The notes beneath the pieces are model-generated. The model was not told the DNA's origin. It did not search any database and saw only the letters and a list, made by a program, of their open reading frames with translations. DNA of 64,000 nt from an uncultured Muribaculaceae bacterium (GTDB lineage: Bacteria > Bacteroidota > Bacteroidia > Bacteroidales > Muribaculaceae). Below are positions 1 to 7,712 of the stretch, one piece after another. Both the position numbers and the translations under genes were made by a program. Location: assembly GCA_910584905.1 (NCBI GenBank), contig CAJUCQ010000024.1, forward strand, positions 1 through 64,000. Reading direction: 5' to 3'. The first letter of the stretch is position 1, and every line of letters begins with the position of its first letter.

Positions 1-94
1 TGCGCGAGTGTTCAGAAATATAAAGGCAAGCGGAAAATATGTTACTTTGACTAACTACAGACAAGCGCTATGAGGCCTTAAGTTAATAGCATTG

Positions 95-292
95 GGACGC
101 GATTAATCGCGTCCGCGCCAAAAGTGCTAACTTCAAATACATCATCCCTGCCATATCGCACTTAAAATTACCTCCGGCGGCGCGGATGTGATTTATCGCG
201 TCCGCCGCGTAAATCGCCATTCAACAACATATTACTGCAATTTGGGCTAGGGATGCTTACCCTCTTCGTCGCGGACGTGATTAATCACGTCC
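95..292. repeat. Three 20-bp palindromes with an 89-bp period
   Basis: The palindromes lie at 95-114, 184-203 and 273-292, so their starts are exactly 89 bp apart. Copy 1 (GGACGCGATTAATCGCGTCC) and copy 3 (GGACGTGATTAATCACGTCC) are perfect; copy 2 (184-203) is an imperfect version with an ATTTAT centre. The roughly 69-bp stretches between them are not visibly similar to each other. A possible decayed copy (GGACGATATTAAATCATTCG) starts near 328. The rest of 1-509 is AT-richer than the genes and shows no convincing coding sequence apart from the terminator at 432-478. The elements may be REP-like dispersed palindromes or protein-binding sites; neither is shown by this window alone. Confidence 0.8.
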
Positions 293-431
293 GTACAAGC
301 CGCTGATTTTTATGGGTTTAGCTTTTTGGACGATATTAAATCATTCGTGTTCGCGACAATCCGTTATTACGCAGCAGGTTATTTTTGCCTCCGTTGCTTT
401 TTTTGTGGGTGGGTTGGCGGGATGTTGAAGC

Positions 432-478
432 AAAAAAAAGGACGCGCCGACGCTATCGTATTGTAGCGTCGGCGCGTC
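432..478 (-). terminator. Rho-independent terminator after tonB
   Basis: A perfect 15-bp stem (441-455 with 464-478, GACGCGCCGACGCTA) has an 8-nt loop. On the minus strand it is followed by a run of eight T (432-439). It sits about 30 bp past the tonB stop and closes the exbB-exbD-exbD-tonB operon. Confidence 0.85.
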
Positions 479-509
479 GCCGATATGGGAGGGTTCAAAA
501 GCGTTCCTC

Positions 510-1364
510 TTACTGCAGCTTGAAGGTCACGGGGAGCGTGTAGGTTACCTTCACGGGCTGACCGTTGTTACGGCCGGGAACCCATTTGGGCATTGCCTTA
601 ATCACGCGCACGGCTTCCTTGTCAAGAGCGGGGTGGCGGGGGCGGAGCACCTTCACGTTGGTGATGGAGCCGTCTTTGCCTACCACGAACTCTACAACCA
701 CGCGTCCCTGAATGCCTTCTTCGGAGGCGACAGCGGGATACTGGATGTTGCTGCTGAGCCACTGGTACATTGCAGCTTCGCCGCCGGGGAAGGAGGGCTT
801 CTGCTCTACCATTGCGATGCTTACGGGAGCCTCTTCTACGGGTTTTACTTCGGCGATAACTTCTTGTACGATGGTCTGCTTGTTGAGGTCATCGACGCCT
901 TCGGATACGTCAATCGTACCTGCCTGAGCTTCGTTTTCCATTACTTTGTCGATGTCCTTCGCGGCTTTGTCTTCCTCGAATTCTTCGTCGGAGGTGATGA
1001 GAAGGTCGGTGACGCGCTGTTCGTTTGCCACCTCTTCAGGTGCGATTACTTCTTCGGGCTGTTCGATTTGCTGGATTTGTTCTTCCTCTTCTTCGATTTC
1101 CTCTTCTTCCGGTGCTTCGAAGGTTGCAAGCTCCTGTTCGGTGGCTGTCACAACCTGTTCTTCTTCAGGACGGGAGAATACGCCGTTGACGCTGAGGATG
1201 AGAAGTGTGAGGAGTACTGCAAGCGCAATCACCATGTAGATGACTGCCTTGGTGTGGCGTTCGGGGGATCCTGCGCGGAGGGTGTATGCGCCGAAATCCT
1301 TGTTTTTGCCTTCAAAGACTATGTCGCGCCACTCTTTTGATGAAAGATCTACATCTTTTGCCAT
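510..1364 (-). CDS. tonB: TonB energy transducer
   Basis: This 284-residue protein transmits proton-motive-force energy from ExbB/ExbD to outer-membrane TonB-dependent transporters such as SusC. A short cytoplasmic N-terminus is followed by one membrane segment (about 41-61), then a very acidic, proline-containing periplasmic linker (about 66-130). The TonB C-terminal domain occupies roughly 190-284, with the FPGG motif, YP..A...GIQGRV, and the closing YTLPVTFKLQ strand. It is the last gene of a four-gene operon, 17 bp after the second exbD, and is followed by a strong terminator. The Glu-rich rather than Pro/Lys-rich linker is common in Bacteroidetes TonBs. The function is well supported; which transporter it serves cannot be read from sequence. 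Confidence 0.93.
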   Translation of the reverse strand: MAKDVDLSSKEWRDIVFEGKNKDFGAYTLRAGSPERHTKAVIYMVIALAVLLTLLILSVNGVFSRPEEEQVVTATEQELATFEAPEEEEIEEEEEQIQQIEQPEEVIAPEEVANEQRVTDLLITSDEEFEEDKAAKDIDKVMENEAQAGTIDVSEGVDDLNKQTIVQEVIAEVKPVEEAPVSIAMVEQKPSFPGGEAAMYQWLSSNIQYPAVASEEGIQGRVVVEFVVGKDGSITNVKVLRPRHPALDKEAVRVIKAMPKWVPGRNNGQPVKVTYTLPVTFKLQ

Positions 1365-1381
1365 AACTTAGACTGTGGGTT

Positions 1382-2164
1382 TTATTGTTGTGGGGCGGGA
1401 GCGGCAGCCGCAGCCTGAGCCTTGTGGGCGCTTTGGCGTACGGTCGGGCGAATGATAGTCTCGTTGTTTGCCTGTTCGTAGTGACGGAGCAGAACGGTGT
1501 CGGTGTGTGTGGGAAGTTCGATGCTGTAGCGCGAAATCTGGTTGATGTTCATTTCGTCGATAGCATTGATGAGGCCTTCGTAGGTGGTGTTGGGACCGGG
1601 CTTAATCACCACAACCGGACGGGTCTTGAGGGAGTCGGAGGCGTTTTTCTTCGCCAGTTTGTCGAACTCTTCCTTGGTGATTTCCTTGTTTTTCCAACGC
1701 TCCTTGAGGGTCTGGTATTCTTCCATTACCTGTTTGTTCTTGTCACGCAGAATCTTGCGGATACCCTGAGGTTCGCGGTTGACGTTGCCGATAAACTGTT
1801 CTTTGCGCAGATACTTGTTGTTCTGGAACAGTGTGTCGGCCACACCTTCGTAGTAGTAGATGTTGTGGATCGTCTTGCCGGTTTCGGCGTCGACTTTGGG
1901 GGTGTCGCCGTCGTATTCGGTGTCGAGAATCAGGGTCACGGCTTCTGATGCTTTTGCTTGGCTCTGCTGCTCTTTCTTGACGTCCTCGTTGGTGGGGAGT
2001 ACAATCTGGAGCGTCTGCGACTTGATCATCGTGGTACAGAGCATGAAGAATGTAATCAGAAGCATGTTCATGTCAACCATGGGAGTAAAGTCCACATGGA
2101 TGGCTATCTTTTTCTGGGCGCCTTTTTTCTTTTTGCCGCCGTCGTTTTGTTCGATCTGTGCCAT
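1382..2164 (-). CDS. exbD: ExbD/TolR-family biopolymer transporter (second copy)
   Basis: This 260-residue ExbD-type protein is an inner-membrane partner of ExbB and TonB. A basic N-terminus precedes a single membrane helix (about 28-46). The helix contains the motif VDFTPMVDMNMLLITFFML, in which D31 matches the proton-conducting aspartate of ExbD. The rest is periplasmic. The protein is much longer than the enterobacterial ExbD (about 140 residues) because of an inserted hydrophilic region around 100-190; long ExbDs of this kind are usual in Bacteroidetes. It ends in an Ala/Pro-rich tail. The gene lies 24 bp after the first exbD and 17 bp before tonB. Paired, diverged ExbDs suggest a hetero-oligomeric motor, which is an inference. 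Confidence 0.9.
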   Translation of the reverse strand: MAQIEQNDGGKKKKGAQKKIAIHVDFTPMVDMNMLLITFFMLCTTMIKSQTLQIVLPTNEDVKKEQQSQAKASEAVTLILDTEYDGDTPKVDAETGKTIHNIYYYEGVADTLFQNNKYLRKEQFIGNVNREPQGIRKILRDKNKQVMEEYQTLKERWKNKEITKEEFDKLAKKNASDSLKTRPVVVIKPGPNTTYEGLINAIDEMNINQISRYSIELPTHTDTVLLRHYEQANNETIIRPTVRQSAHKAQAAAAAPAPQQ

Positions 2165-2188
2165 TTTGTTGGAATTTTACTCTTGGGT

Positions 2189-3001
2189 TTACTTGGTGGG
2201 TTCGTCTTCGCTCTTCAGGGCTGTCATGAGGCTGAATTTGTTGAGCTTCATGGTCTGGAGGTTGTCGAATACGAGTTGTACGGTCGTGAACGGGGTGTCC
2301 TTGTCGGCTTTGACAGCGATGCCCTGACCTTTACGCATGAGAGCGGTGTAGAGGTTGCTGAGGTTTGCGCGCTCTTCGGCGGTCATGCCTGCGGCCTGAT
2401 CGTTGTTGATTCGCTGGGCCACGTTGTAGATGGCCTTGAGCCAAACCTGAAAGTCGTTGAGACGTCCGTCGCGGTTTTTGTTTTCGTCGATAGGAATACC
2501 TACGCGGGGGTCGGTCATGTTGCCTTGAAATTTGTCGCGTTCGGTCACGCTCATGTCAAGCATGTTCTTCAGTTCGCTGAAGGGTACGCCGAACATGTTC
2601 ATCGAACGGAACTGGGCTTTCTCGGCTGCGGTGAGTTCAACCTTGTTGTTCTTGTGCTGGTCGTTGTAGATGGCGAGGGCTTCGTCGAGCATCATTCCGC
2701 GGATGTTTTCGCTTGAGAGGGTCGAGTCGGCGTCGCCGGTGAACGAGATGAAGAGTTTGCCTTCCGCAACGGTCGGGTCGTCGAGTTTGCCGCTCTTGTC
2801 GGCCGACGATACGAGCACGGTCACCACGTTGTTCATCGGCACTTTCTCTTCGGAAACCGAGGAGGGCGTGTAGACAATCGTGGGTTCCTTCTGCAGGAAG
2901 GTGGATGTCAACATGAAGAAAGTAAGCAAAAGAACGGTCACGTCACTCATCGCCGTCATGTCGATGAGGGTACTCTTTCTTTTAATTTTTACTTTTCCCA
3001 T
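2189..3001 (-). CDS. exbD: ExbD/TolR-family biopolymer transporter (first copy)
   Basis: This 270-residue ExbD paralog follows exbB in the operon. The N-terminus is short and basic (MGKVKIKRK). One membrane helix (about 17-36) carries MSDVTVLLLTFFML, with D20 in the position of the essential aspartate. The large periplasmic region has little similarity to the neighbouring ExbD beyond the membrane motif, so the two copies are old paralogs rather than a recent duplication. It probably forms the proton channel with ExbB and helps drive TonB. Start: an ATG directly before the basic stretch, 52 bp downstream of exbB. Confidence 0.9.
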   Translation of the reverse strand: MGKVKIKRKSTLIDMTAMSDVTVLLLTFFMLTSTFLQKEPTIVYTPSSVSEEKVPMNNVVTVLVSSADKSGKLDDPTVAEGKLFISFTGDADSTLSSENIRGMMLDEALAIYNDQHKNNKVELTAAEKAQFRSMNMFGVPFSELKNMLDMSVTERDKFQGNMTDPRVGIPIDENKNRDGRLNDFQVWLKAIYNVAQRINNDQAAGMTAEERANLSNLYTALMRKGQGIAVKADKDTPFTTVQLVFDNLQTMKLNKFSLMTALKSEDEPTK

Positions 3002-3053
3002 ATTTACCTGTTTTTATGGATTGTGAATTGTTGAAAAACGGATAAACGGGGGA

Positions 3054-3869
3054 TTAGTGAGTAGCCGCAAACGTCTGTACAATCGAGAAGCCGATTTCGT
3101 CGATAGCGTAGGTGAGGTTGTCGATCTTGTTGGTGTAGTAGTTGTAGAAGATTACGGCGAATGCACCGGTTGCGATACCGAAGGCGGTGTTGATAAGAGC
3201 CTCGGAGATACCGGTCGAGAGTTCGGTCGAGTCAGGTGCGCCGGACTGTGCAAGAGCCTGGAACGACTTGATCATACCCATTACAGTACCGAGAAGACCT
3301 ACGAGAGTACCGAGGGTCGTCATCGTGGCGATGATGGGGAGGTTCTGCTGGAGGGTGGGCATTTCGAGAGCCGTTGCTTCTTCAACCTGCTTCTGGAGGT
3401 TGGCGATTTTCTGCTCTTTGGAGAGGACGGTGTTCTTGTCCATTTCTTCGTAGCGGACGAGAGCGGCGTCAACAACAGCGGCAACAGAACCTTTCTGCTT
3501 GGAGCAGAGGGCGCGGGCGCCGGCGATGTCGTTCTTTTCGAGGCATTTTTTTACGTTGGCAACGAAAGTGGTGATGTTGCCTTTGCCCTTGGCTGCGCTG
3601 AGGGCGATGCCGCGTTCAACGGCGAGCACAATTACAGTGAGGAAGAGGGTCTGAAGGATAGGCACGATGATACCGCCCTTGTAGATGGTGCCCCAGATGT
3701 TCTGAGGATGGCCGTCTTCGTCGAAGTGCATGTCATTGCCGAACCAGAAGAGGAACAGGCATACGCAGATGATTGCGCAGATGATGATTACCCAAGAGGC
3801 ATTCTTGATGCCGGGGGCATTCTTTTTTGCGGCAGCGGGTTTTGCTGCGCCGGGCTTTTGAGCTTCCAT
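3054..3869 (-). CDS. exbB: MotA/TolQ/ExbB proton channel protein
   Basis: This 271-residue inner-membrane protein is the first gene of the tonB operon. An Ala/Lys/Pro-rich N-terminus is followed by a membrane segment near 25-44. A second lies around 68-90 (VPILQTLFLTVIVLAVERG), leading into a cytoplasmic helical region. The conserved MotA/TolQ/ExbB core lies in about 175-250, with TLGTLVGLLGTVMGMIKSF and a final helix around NTAFGIATGAFAVIFYNYY. ExbB pentamers surround ExbD and convert proton flow into motion for TonB. A promoter is predicted about 210 bp upstream, giving a long leader. Confidence 0.92.
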   Translation of the reverse strand: MEAQKPGAAKPAAAKKNAPGIKNASWVIIICAIICVCLFLFWFGNDMHFDEDGHPQNIWGTIYKGGIIVPILQTLFLTVIVLAVERGIALSAAKGKGNITTFVANVKKCLEKNDIAGARALCSKQKGSVAAVVDAALVRYEEMDKNTVLSKEQKIANLQKQVEEATALEMPTLQQNLPIIATMTTLGTLVGLLGTVMGMIKSFQALAQSGAPDSTELSTGISEALINTAFGIATGAFAVIFYNYYTNKIDNLTYAIDEIGFSIVQTFAATH

Positions 3870-4077
3870 AATTTTGTTTTTGAGAAACTTGGATTAAAGA
3901 ATGTTGATGATTTGTTTGGTTTGTTTTTTATTATAAGTTGCGGTGGCCGAAGCTGGGGCTGTGTCCGGTCCGACTCCCGTTTTTACAATTTTCGCTGTAA
4001 GGTAGTCTTATGTGTTATGCCTGATGTCAATGGTACGTCTTAAGGTGCGTGGAAATGAGGTCTTCCAAACATTATCG

Positions 4078-4108
4078 CAAAATTAGAAAGATTTTTTTCC
4101 CCTGCAAA
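4078..4108 (-). promoter_or_regulatory. Promoter of exbB-exbD-exbD-tonB operon
   Basis: On the minus strand a -33 TTTG (plus-strand CAAA, 4105-4108) is separated by 19 bp from a -7 TAATTTTG (4078-4085). This fits the Bacteroidetes sigma consensus. The start of transcription would fall near 4071, leaving about 200 nt of leader before exbB. The rest of the 404-bp gap (3870-4273) is AT-rich and has no convincing gene. Confidence 0.6.
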
Positions 4109-4234
4109 ATATTTTGAGATGTTTTTTGTGTGCGTTCACCTTTGTTTAATATTTTTTGAGTATTAGGGGCTCTTCCTTTGCTGAAAAATACATAATTTGC
4201 GTTGTTTACTGCGAATGTGTTTTCGCACGGGACG

Positions 4235-4266
4235 TTTGGCGCTTTGCGGGCTTTTGTGTAATTTTG
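4235..4266 (+). promoter_or_regulatory. Promoter of nadE
   Basis: A -33 TTTG (4235-4238), a 20-bp spacer and a -7 TAATTTTG (4259-4266) match the Bacteroidetes consensus exactly. Only 7 bp separate the -7 box from the nadE ATG at 4274, so the transcript would be leaderless or nearly so. Confidence 0.65.
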
Positions 4267-4273
4267 CGTCACT

Positions 4274-6250
4274 ATGGACAACGGTTTTTTTCGCGTCGCC
4301 TGCGGCGCTCCTTCAGTGGCGGTGGCCGACCCGGCCTCAAACGCCCGTTATATAGCGGATTTGATTGCGCGCGCGTATAAGGCGGGCGCTGAGGTGCTCG
4401 TCCTCCCCGAGATGTGTGTCACGGCCTATACGTGCGCCGACCTTTTTCATTCGCGGGTGCTCCTCGATGGGGCTGTCGCCGCAATCGAGCGCATAGCATG
4501 CGCCACGGCCGACGCTCCCGGGATGCTCGTGTGGGCGGGGGCGCCGGTCGAGACTGACGTCGGCGTCTACAACTGCGCTGTGGCCATGTGTTCGGGGCGC
4601 GTGCTGGCGGCCGTGCCGAAGACCTACGTTCCGAACTACAACGAATTTTACGAAAAGCGCTGGTGGGCGCCAGCTCCTTCGGTCGGGATGGCGGCTCCCG
4701 AGGCGCGTCTGCGCGATATATCAGGCGAGGTGAGCGTGGCGGTGTCGGCTTCGGTCGTCATTTCCACGCCTTCAGGCGTGAAGGTCGGGGCTGAAATCTG
4801 CGAGGACCTTTGGGCGCCTGTCCCGCCATCGTCGATGGCGGCGATGGCGGGAGCCGAGGTGCTTGTCAACCTCAGTGCCAGCGACGACCTTATAGGCAAG
4901 TATTCATATCTCCGCGGGCTTGTCGAGGGCCAGAGCGCGCGCACGTTCTCGGCTTATGTCTACGCTTCGGCGGGCTTCGGCGAAAGCTCCACCGACCTCG
5001 TGTTCGATGCCAAGCTTTTTGTCGCCGAGAACGGCACTATGCTTGCCGAGAATACCCGCGGAATCCGCGAGCCGCAACTCGTTGTCGCCGACGTCGATAT
5101 CGAGGCAATACGCCGCGACCGCATGCATATCACCACATTCGGCGAATGCGGCGTCCGCAGCGGCGCTCGCGCCGCTTATTCGGTTATCCCCTGCGGGGGC
5201 ACTGCGCCCGCGCGGCCCGACGGCAGGCTTCTGCGCCGTGTGAATTCGCGGCCTTTTATCCCCGGTGGAGATGCGTCGTTGCTCTCAAAGCGTTGCGAGG
5301 AGGTTATCGGCATTCAGGTCGCCGGTCTTGCCAAGCGCCTTGTGGCCACGCATTGCCGCAGCCTTGTCATAGGCATATCGGGCGGACTTGATTCCACCCT
5401 TGCCTTGCTTGTTGCCTGCCGTGCGTTCGACTACCTCGGCCTTGACCGCAAGGGCATCACCGGAGTGACGATGCCGGGATTCGGCACCACCGGGCGCACA
5501 CACCGCAATGCGCTTACGCTGATGAAAACTCTCGGCGTCAGCAGTCGCGAGGTGTCGATTGTGCCGGCGGTGATGCAGCATTTCAGCGACATCGGCCACG
5601 ATCCCGCGACGCACGACGTGACTTATGAAAATTCGCAGGCGCGCGAGCGCACGCAGATTCTCATGGACCTTGCCAATCTCCTCGGCGGCATGGTCCTCGG
5701 CACGGGCGACCTCTCCGAGCTTGCTCTCGGCTGGGCCACCTACAACGGCGACCACATGTCGATGTACGGCGTCAATGCCGGAGTTCCCAAGACGCTCGTG
5801 CGCCATCTCACGCGTTATTTTGCCGACACGGCTTCCGACGACGAATGCCGCGCCGCGCTTCTCGATGTAATCGACACGCCCGTCAGCCCCGAATTGCTTC
5901 CGCCCACAGCCGAAGGCTCAATCGCGCAGGAGACCGAAGACCTCGTCGGCCCTTACGAACTCCACGACTTTTTCCTCTATTACACGCTTCGCTACGGATT
6001 TTCGCCCGATCGTATATTTTATCTTGCCAAAGCGGCGTTCGAGGGCGAGTATCCTGTTGAGGTTATCCTGAAATGGCTGAAGGTGTTTTTCCGTCGTTTC
6101 TTCGCTCAGCAGTTCAAGCGCTCGTGTCTCCCCGACGGGCCCAAGGTGGGCAGTGTGTGTCTCTCACCGCGAGGCGACTGGCGCATGCCCTCGGATGCGT
6201 CAGCTCAGGCTTGGCTTGACCGGCTCGACGAGCTCGACGGGCAGGCCTGA
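4274..6250 (+). CDS. nadE: Glutamine-dependent NAD+ synthetase
   Basis: This 658-residue two-domain enzyme carries out the last step of NAD+ synthesis: deamido-NAD + ATP + glutamine to NAD+. The N-terminal nitrilase-fold glutaminase (about 1-290) shows the Glu-Lys-Cys triad in PEMCVTAYTC, KTYVPNYNEFYEKRWW and GAEICEDLW. The C-terminal synthetase domain (about 340-650) has the ATP-binding SGGLDSTLALL loop. Fusion of both domains and the length are typical of the eukaryote-like NadE found in Bacteroidetes. The start MDNGFFRVA matches the usual family N-terminus and lies only 7 bp after a predicted -7 box. It is transcribed alone; the convergent agcS gene ends 13 bp downstream. Confidence 0.95.
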   Translation: MDNGFFRVACGAPSVAVADPASNARYIADLIARAYKAGAEVLVLPEMCVTAYTCADLFHSRVLLDGAVAAIERIACATADAPGMLVWAGAPVETDVGVYNCAVAMCSGRVLAAVPKTYVPNYNEFYEKRWWAPAPSVGMAAPEARLRDISGEVSVAVSASVVISTPSGVKVGAEICEDLWAPVPPSSMAAMAGAEVLVNLSASDDLIGKYSYLRGLVEGQSARTFSAYVYASAGFGESSTDLVFDAKLFVAENGTMLAENTRGIREPQLVVADVDIEAIRRDRMHITTFGECGVRSGARAAYSVIPCGGTAPARPDGRLLRRVNSRPFIPGGDASLLSKRCEEVIGIQVAGLAKRLVATHCRSLVIGISGGLDSTLALLVACRAFDYLGLDRKGITGVTMPGFGTTGRTHRNALTLMKTLGVSSREVSIVPAVMQHFSDIGHDPATHDVTYENSQARERTQILMDLANLLGGMVLGTGDLSELALGWATYNGDHMSMYGVNAGVPKTLVRHLTRYFADTASDDECRAALLDVIDTPVSPELLPPTAEGSIAQETEDLVGPYELHDFFLYYTLRYGFSPDRIFYLAKAAFEGEYPVEVILKWLKVFFRRFFAQQFKRSCLPDGPKVGSVCLSPRGDWRMPSDASAQAWLDRLDELDGQA

Positions 6251-6263
6251 CGCGCGCGGCGCT

Positions 6264-7697
6264 TTACTTGTTCCAGACGCTGATTTTGTCGCCAAGCTCG
6301 GGAATGGTCGTGGCGTGGAACGTCGGGTCGATGCCGCAGCGGCGTTGTGTGCGGTAGTCTTCGAGGCATATCAGCGCCCATTTGCCCAAAACGAACAGTG
6401 CGCCGACATTGCATAAGGTCATCAGGGCCATTGTGATGTCGGCGAACACCCATACCGTCCCGAGCGAAGCCATAGCTCTGGCGAAGACCATGCCGCCGAC
6501 GCAGAGGCGGTATGCGGTGACGAGCCGGCGGCTGTCGCGCAGAAAGCGCAGGTTGGTCTCGCCGTAATAATAGTTGGCGACGATGCTCGTGAAGGCAAAA
6601 AAGAAAATCGCTATCCCCACGAAGGTCTCCCCGAGGCCGTGGGAGCCGGTCTGGCTCTCGATGGCCTGTTGTGTCAGCACGATGCCGTTGGCTCCTGTGC
6701 AGCCGTCGTGGTAGACTCCGCTGCAAAGGATGATAAGCGCCGTGCATGTGCAGATGAGCAGTGTGTCGGTGAACACGCCGAGGGCCTGAATCAAGCCTTG
6801 CTTTACGGGATGGCTCACCGAGGCCGTGGCTGCGACGTTGGGGGTGGAGCCTTCGCCGGCTTCGTTGCTGAAGAGGCCGCGTTTGGTGCCCATCACCAAA
6901 GCCATTCCCACGGTGCCGCCGAAGGCCTCGTTAATCCCGAAGGCTTCGTCGACAATCATTGCGAGCACTTCGGGCAGACGGCTGAAATTGACGGCTATGA
7001 TATATATTGCGAGAAGGATATACGCCACGGCCATTACGGGTACAACCCATTGGCTGAAGCGCGCGATACTGCGTATGCCTCCCCAGATGATAATCAGCGT
7101 GAGGACCGTGAGCACGAGGCCCGTGGCAATGCGGGGCACGCCGAAGGCTTCGCCGAAAGCGTCGGCGATGGTATTGGACTGGACGGAGTTGAAGGCCAGC
7201 CCGAAGGTGACGGTTATGAGCACGGCGAAAGCGGCGGCCCAAGTGCGGTTGCCGATGCCTTTGAGGATATAATATGCCGGGCCTCCGCGGAAGGCGGCGC
7301 CTCCGCTTTCCGCGGCGCGGGGGTCGTGTTCTTTGAAGAGTTGCGCAAGGGTCGACTCCACAAAGGCCGATGCCGCTCCGAGGAGCGCTATCACCCACAT
7401 CCAGAATATGGAGCCTGCTCCGCCGATTGCTATGGCTGTGGCGACGCCTGCGAGGTTGCCGGTGCCGACGCGGCTGGCGATGCTCACCATGAAGGCCTGA
7501 AAACCCGTGACGGCGGCTCCTCCGTGGTGGTGGCGCTTGTCGACGGAGCGACTTCCCGAGCGCACAAGCAGGCGGCACATATCGCCGATGTAGCGGAACT
7601 GTACGCCTCCGGTTTTGACGGTGAACACGATGGCTGCGATGAGCAGAATTACGACAAGCACATAGTCGGTGAGGAAGGAGGCGATGTCGCTGAGCAT
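6264..7697 (-). CDS. Alanine/glycine:sodium symporter (AgcS family)
   Basis: This 477-residue polytopic inner-membrane protein of the AGCS family couples uptake of alanine or glycine to Na+ or H+. Family hallmarks are visible: TVKTGGVQFRYIGDM near the N-terminus, ASRVGTGNLAGVATAIAIGG, and NEAGEGSTPNVAATA. At least nine hydrophobic segments can be counted. The N-terminus is slightly shorter than in many AgcS proteins but begins with a hydrophobic helix, so the start is plausible. It follows tamB by 15 bp on the same strand and has no promoter box between, so the two are probably co-transcribed. The exact amino-acid substrate cannot be told from sequence. Confidence 0.9.
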   Translation of the reverse strand: MLSDIASFLTDYVLVVILLIAAIVFTVKTGGVQFRYIGDMCRLLVRSGSRSVDKRHHHGGAAVTGFQAFMVSIASRVGTGNLAGVATAIAIGGAGSIFWMWVIALLGAASAFVESTLAQLFKEHDPRAAESGGAAFRGGPAYYILKGIGNRTWAAAFAVLITVTFGLAFNSVQSNTIADAFGEAFGVPRIATGLVLTVLTLIIIWGGIRSIARFSQWVVPVMAVAYILLAIYIIAVNFSRLPEVLAMIVDEAFGINEAFGGTVGMALVMGTKRGLFSNEAGEGSTPNVAATASVSHPVKQGLIQALGVFTDTLLICTCTALIILCSGVYHDGCTGANGIVLTQQAIESQTGSHGLGETFVGIAIFFFAFTSIVANYYYGETNLRFLRDSRRLVTAYRLCVGGMVFARAMASLGTVWVFADITMALMTLCNVGALFVLGKWALICLEDYRTQRRCGIDPTFHATTIPELGDKISVWNK

Positions 7698-7712
7698 TTG
7701 TCCGGGGTGTGG

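Noticed and set aside
95..292. CRISPR-like array
   Set aside because: Three short palindromic repeats with spacers of about 69 bp; too few and too widely spaced, with no cas genes.
4072..4281. 69-codon open frame on the minus strand
   Set aside because: It runs through the exbB and nadE promoters, is low-complexity and Lys-rich, and has no recognisable family features.
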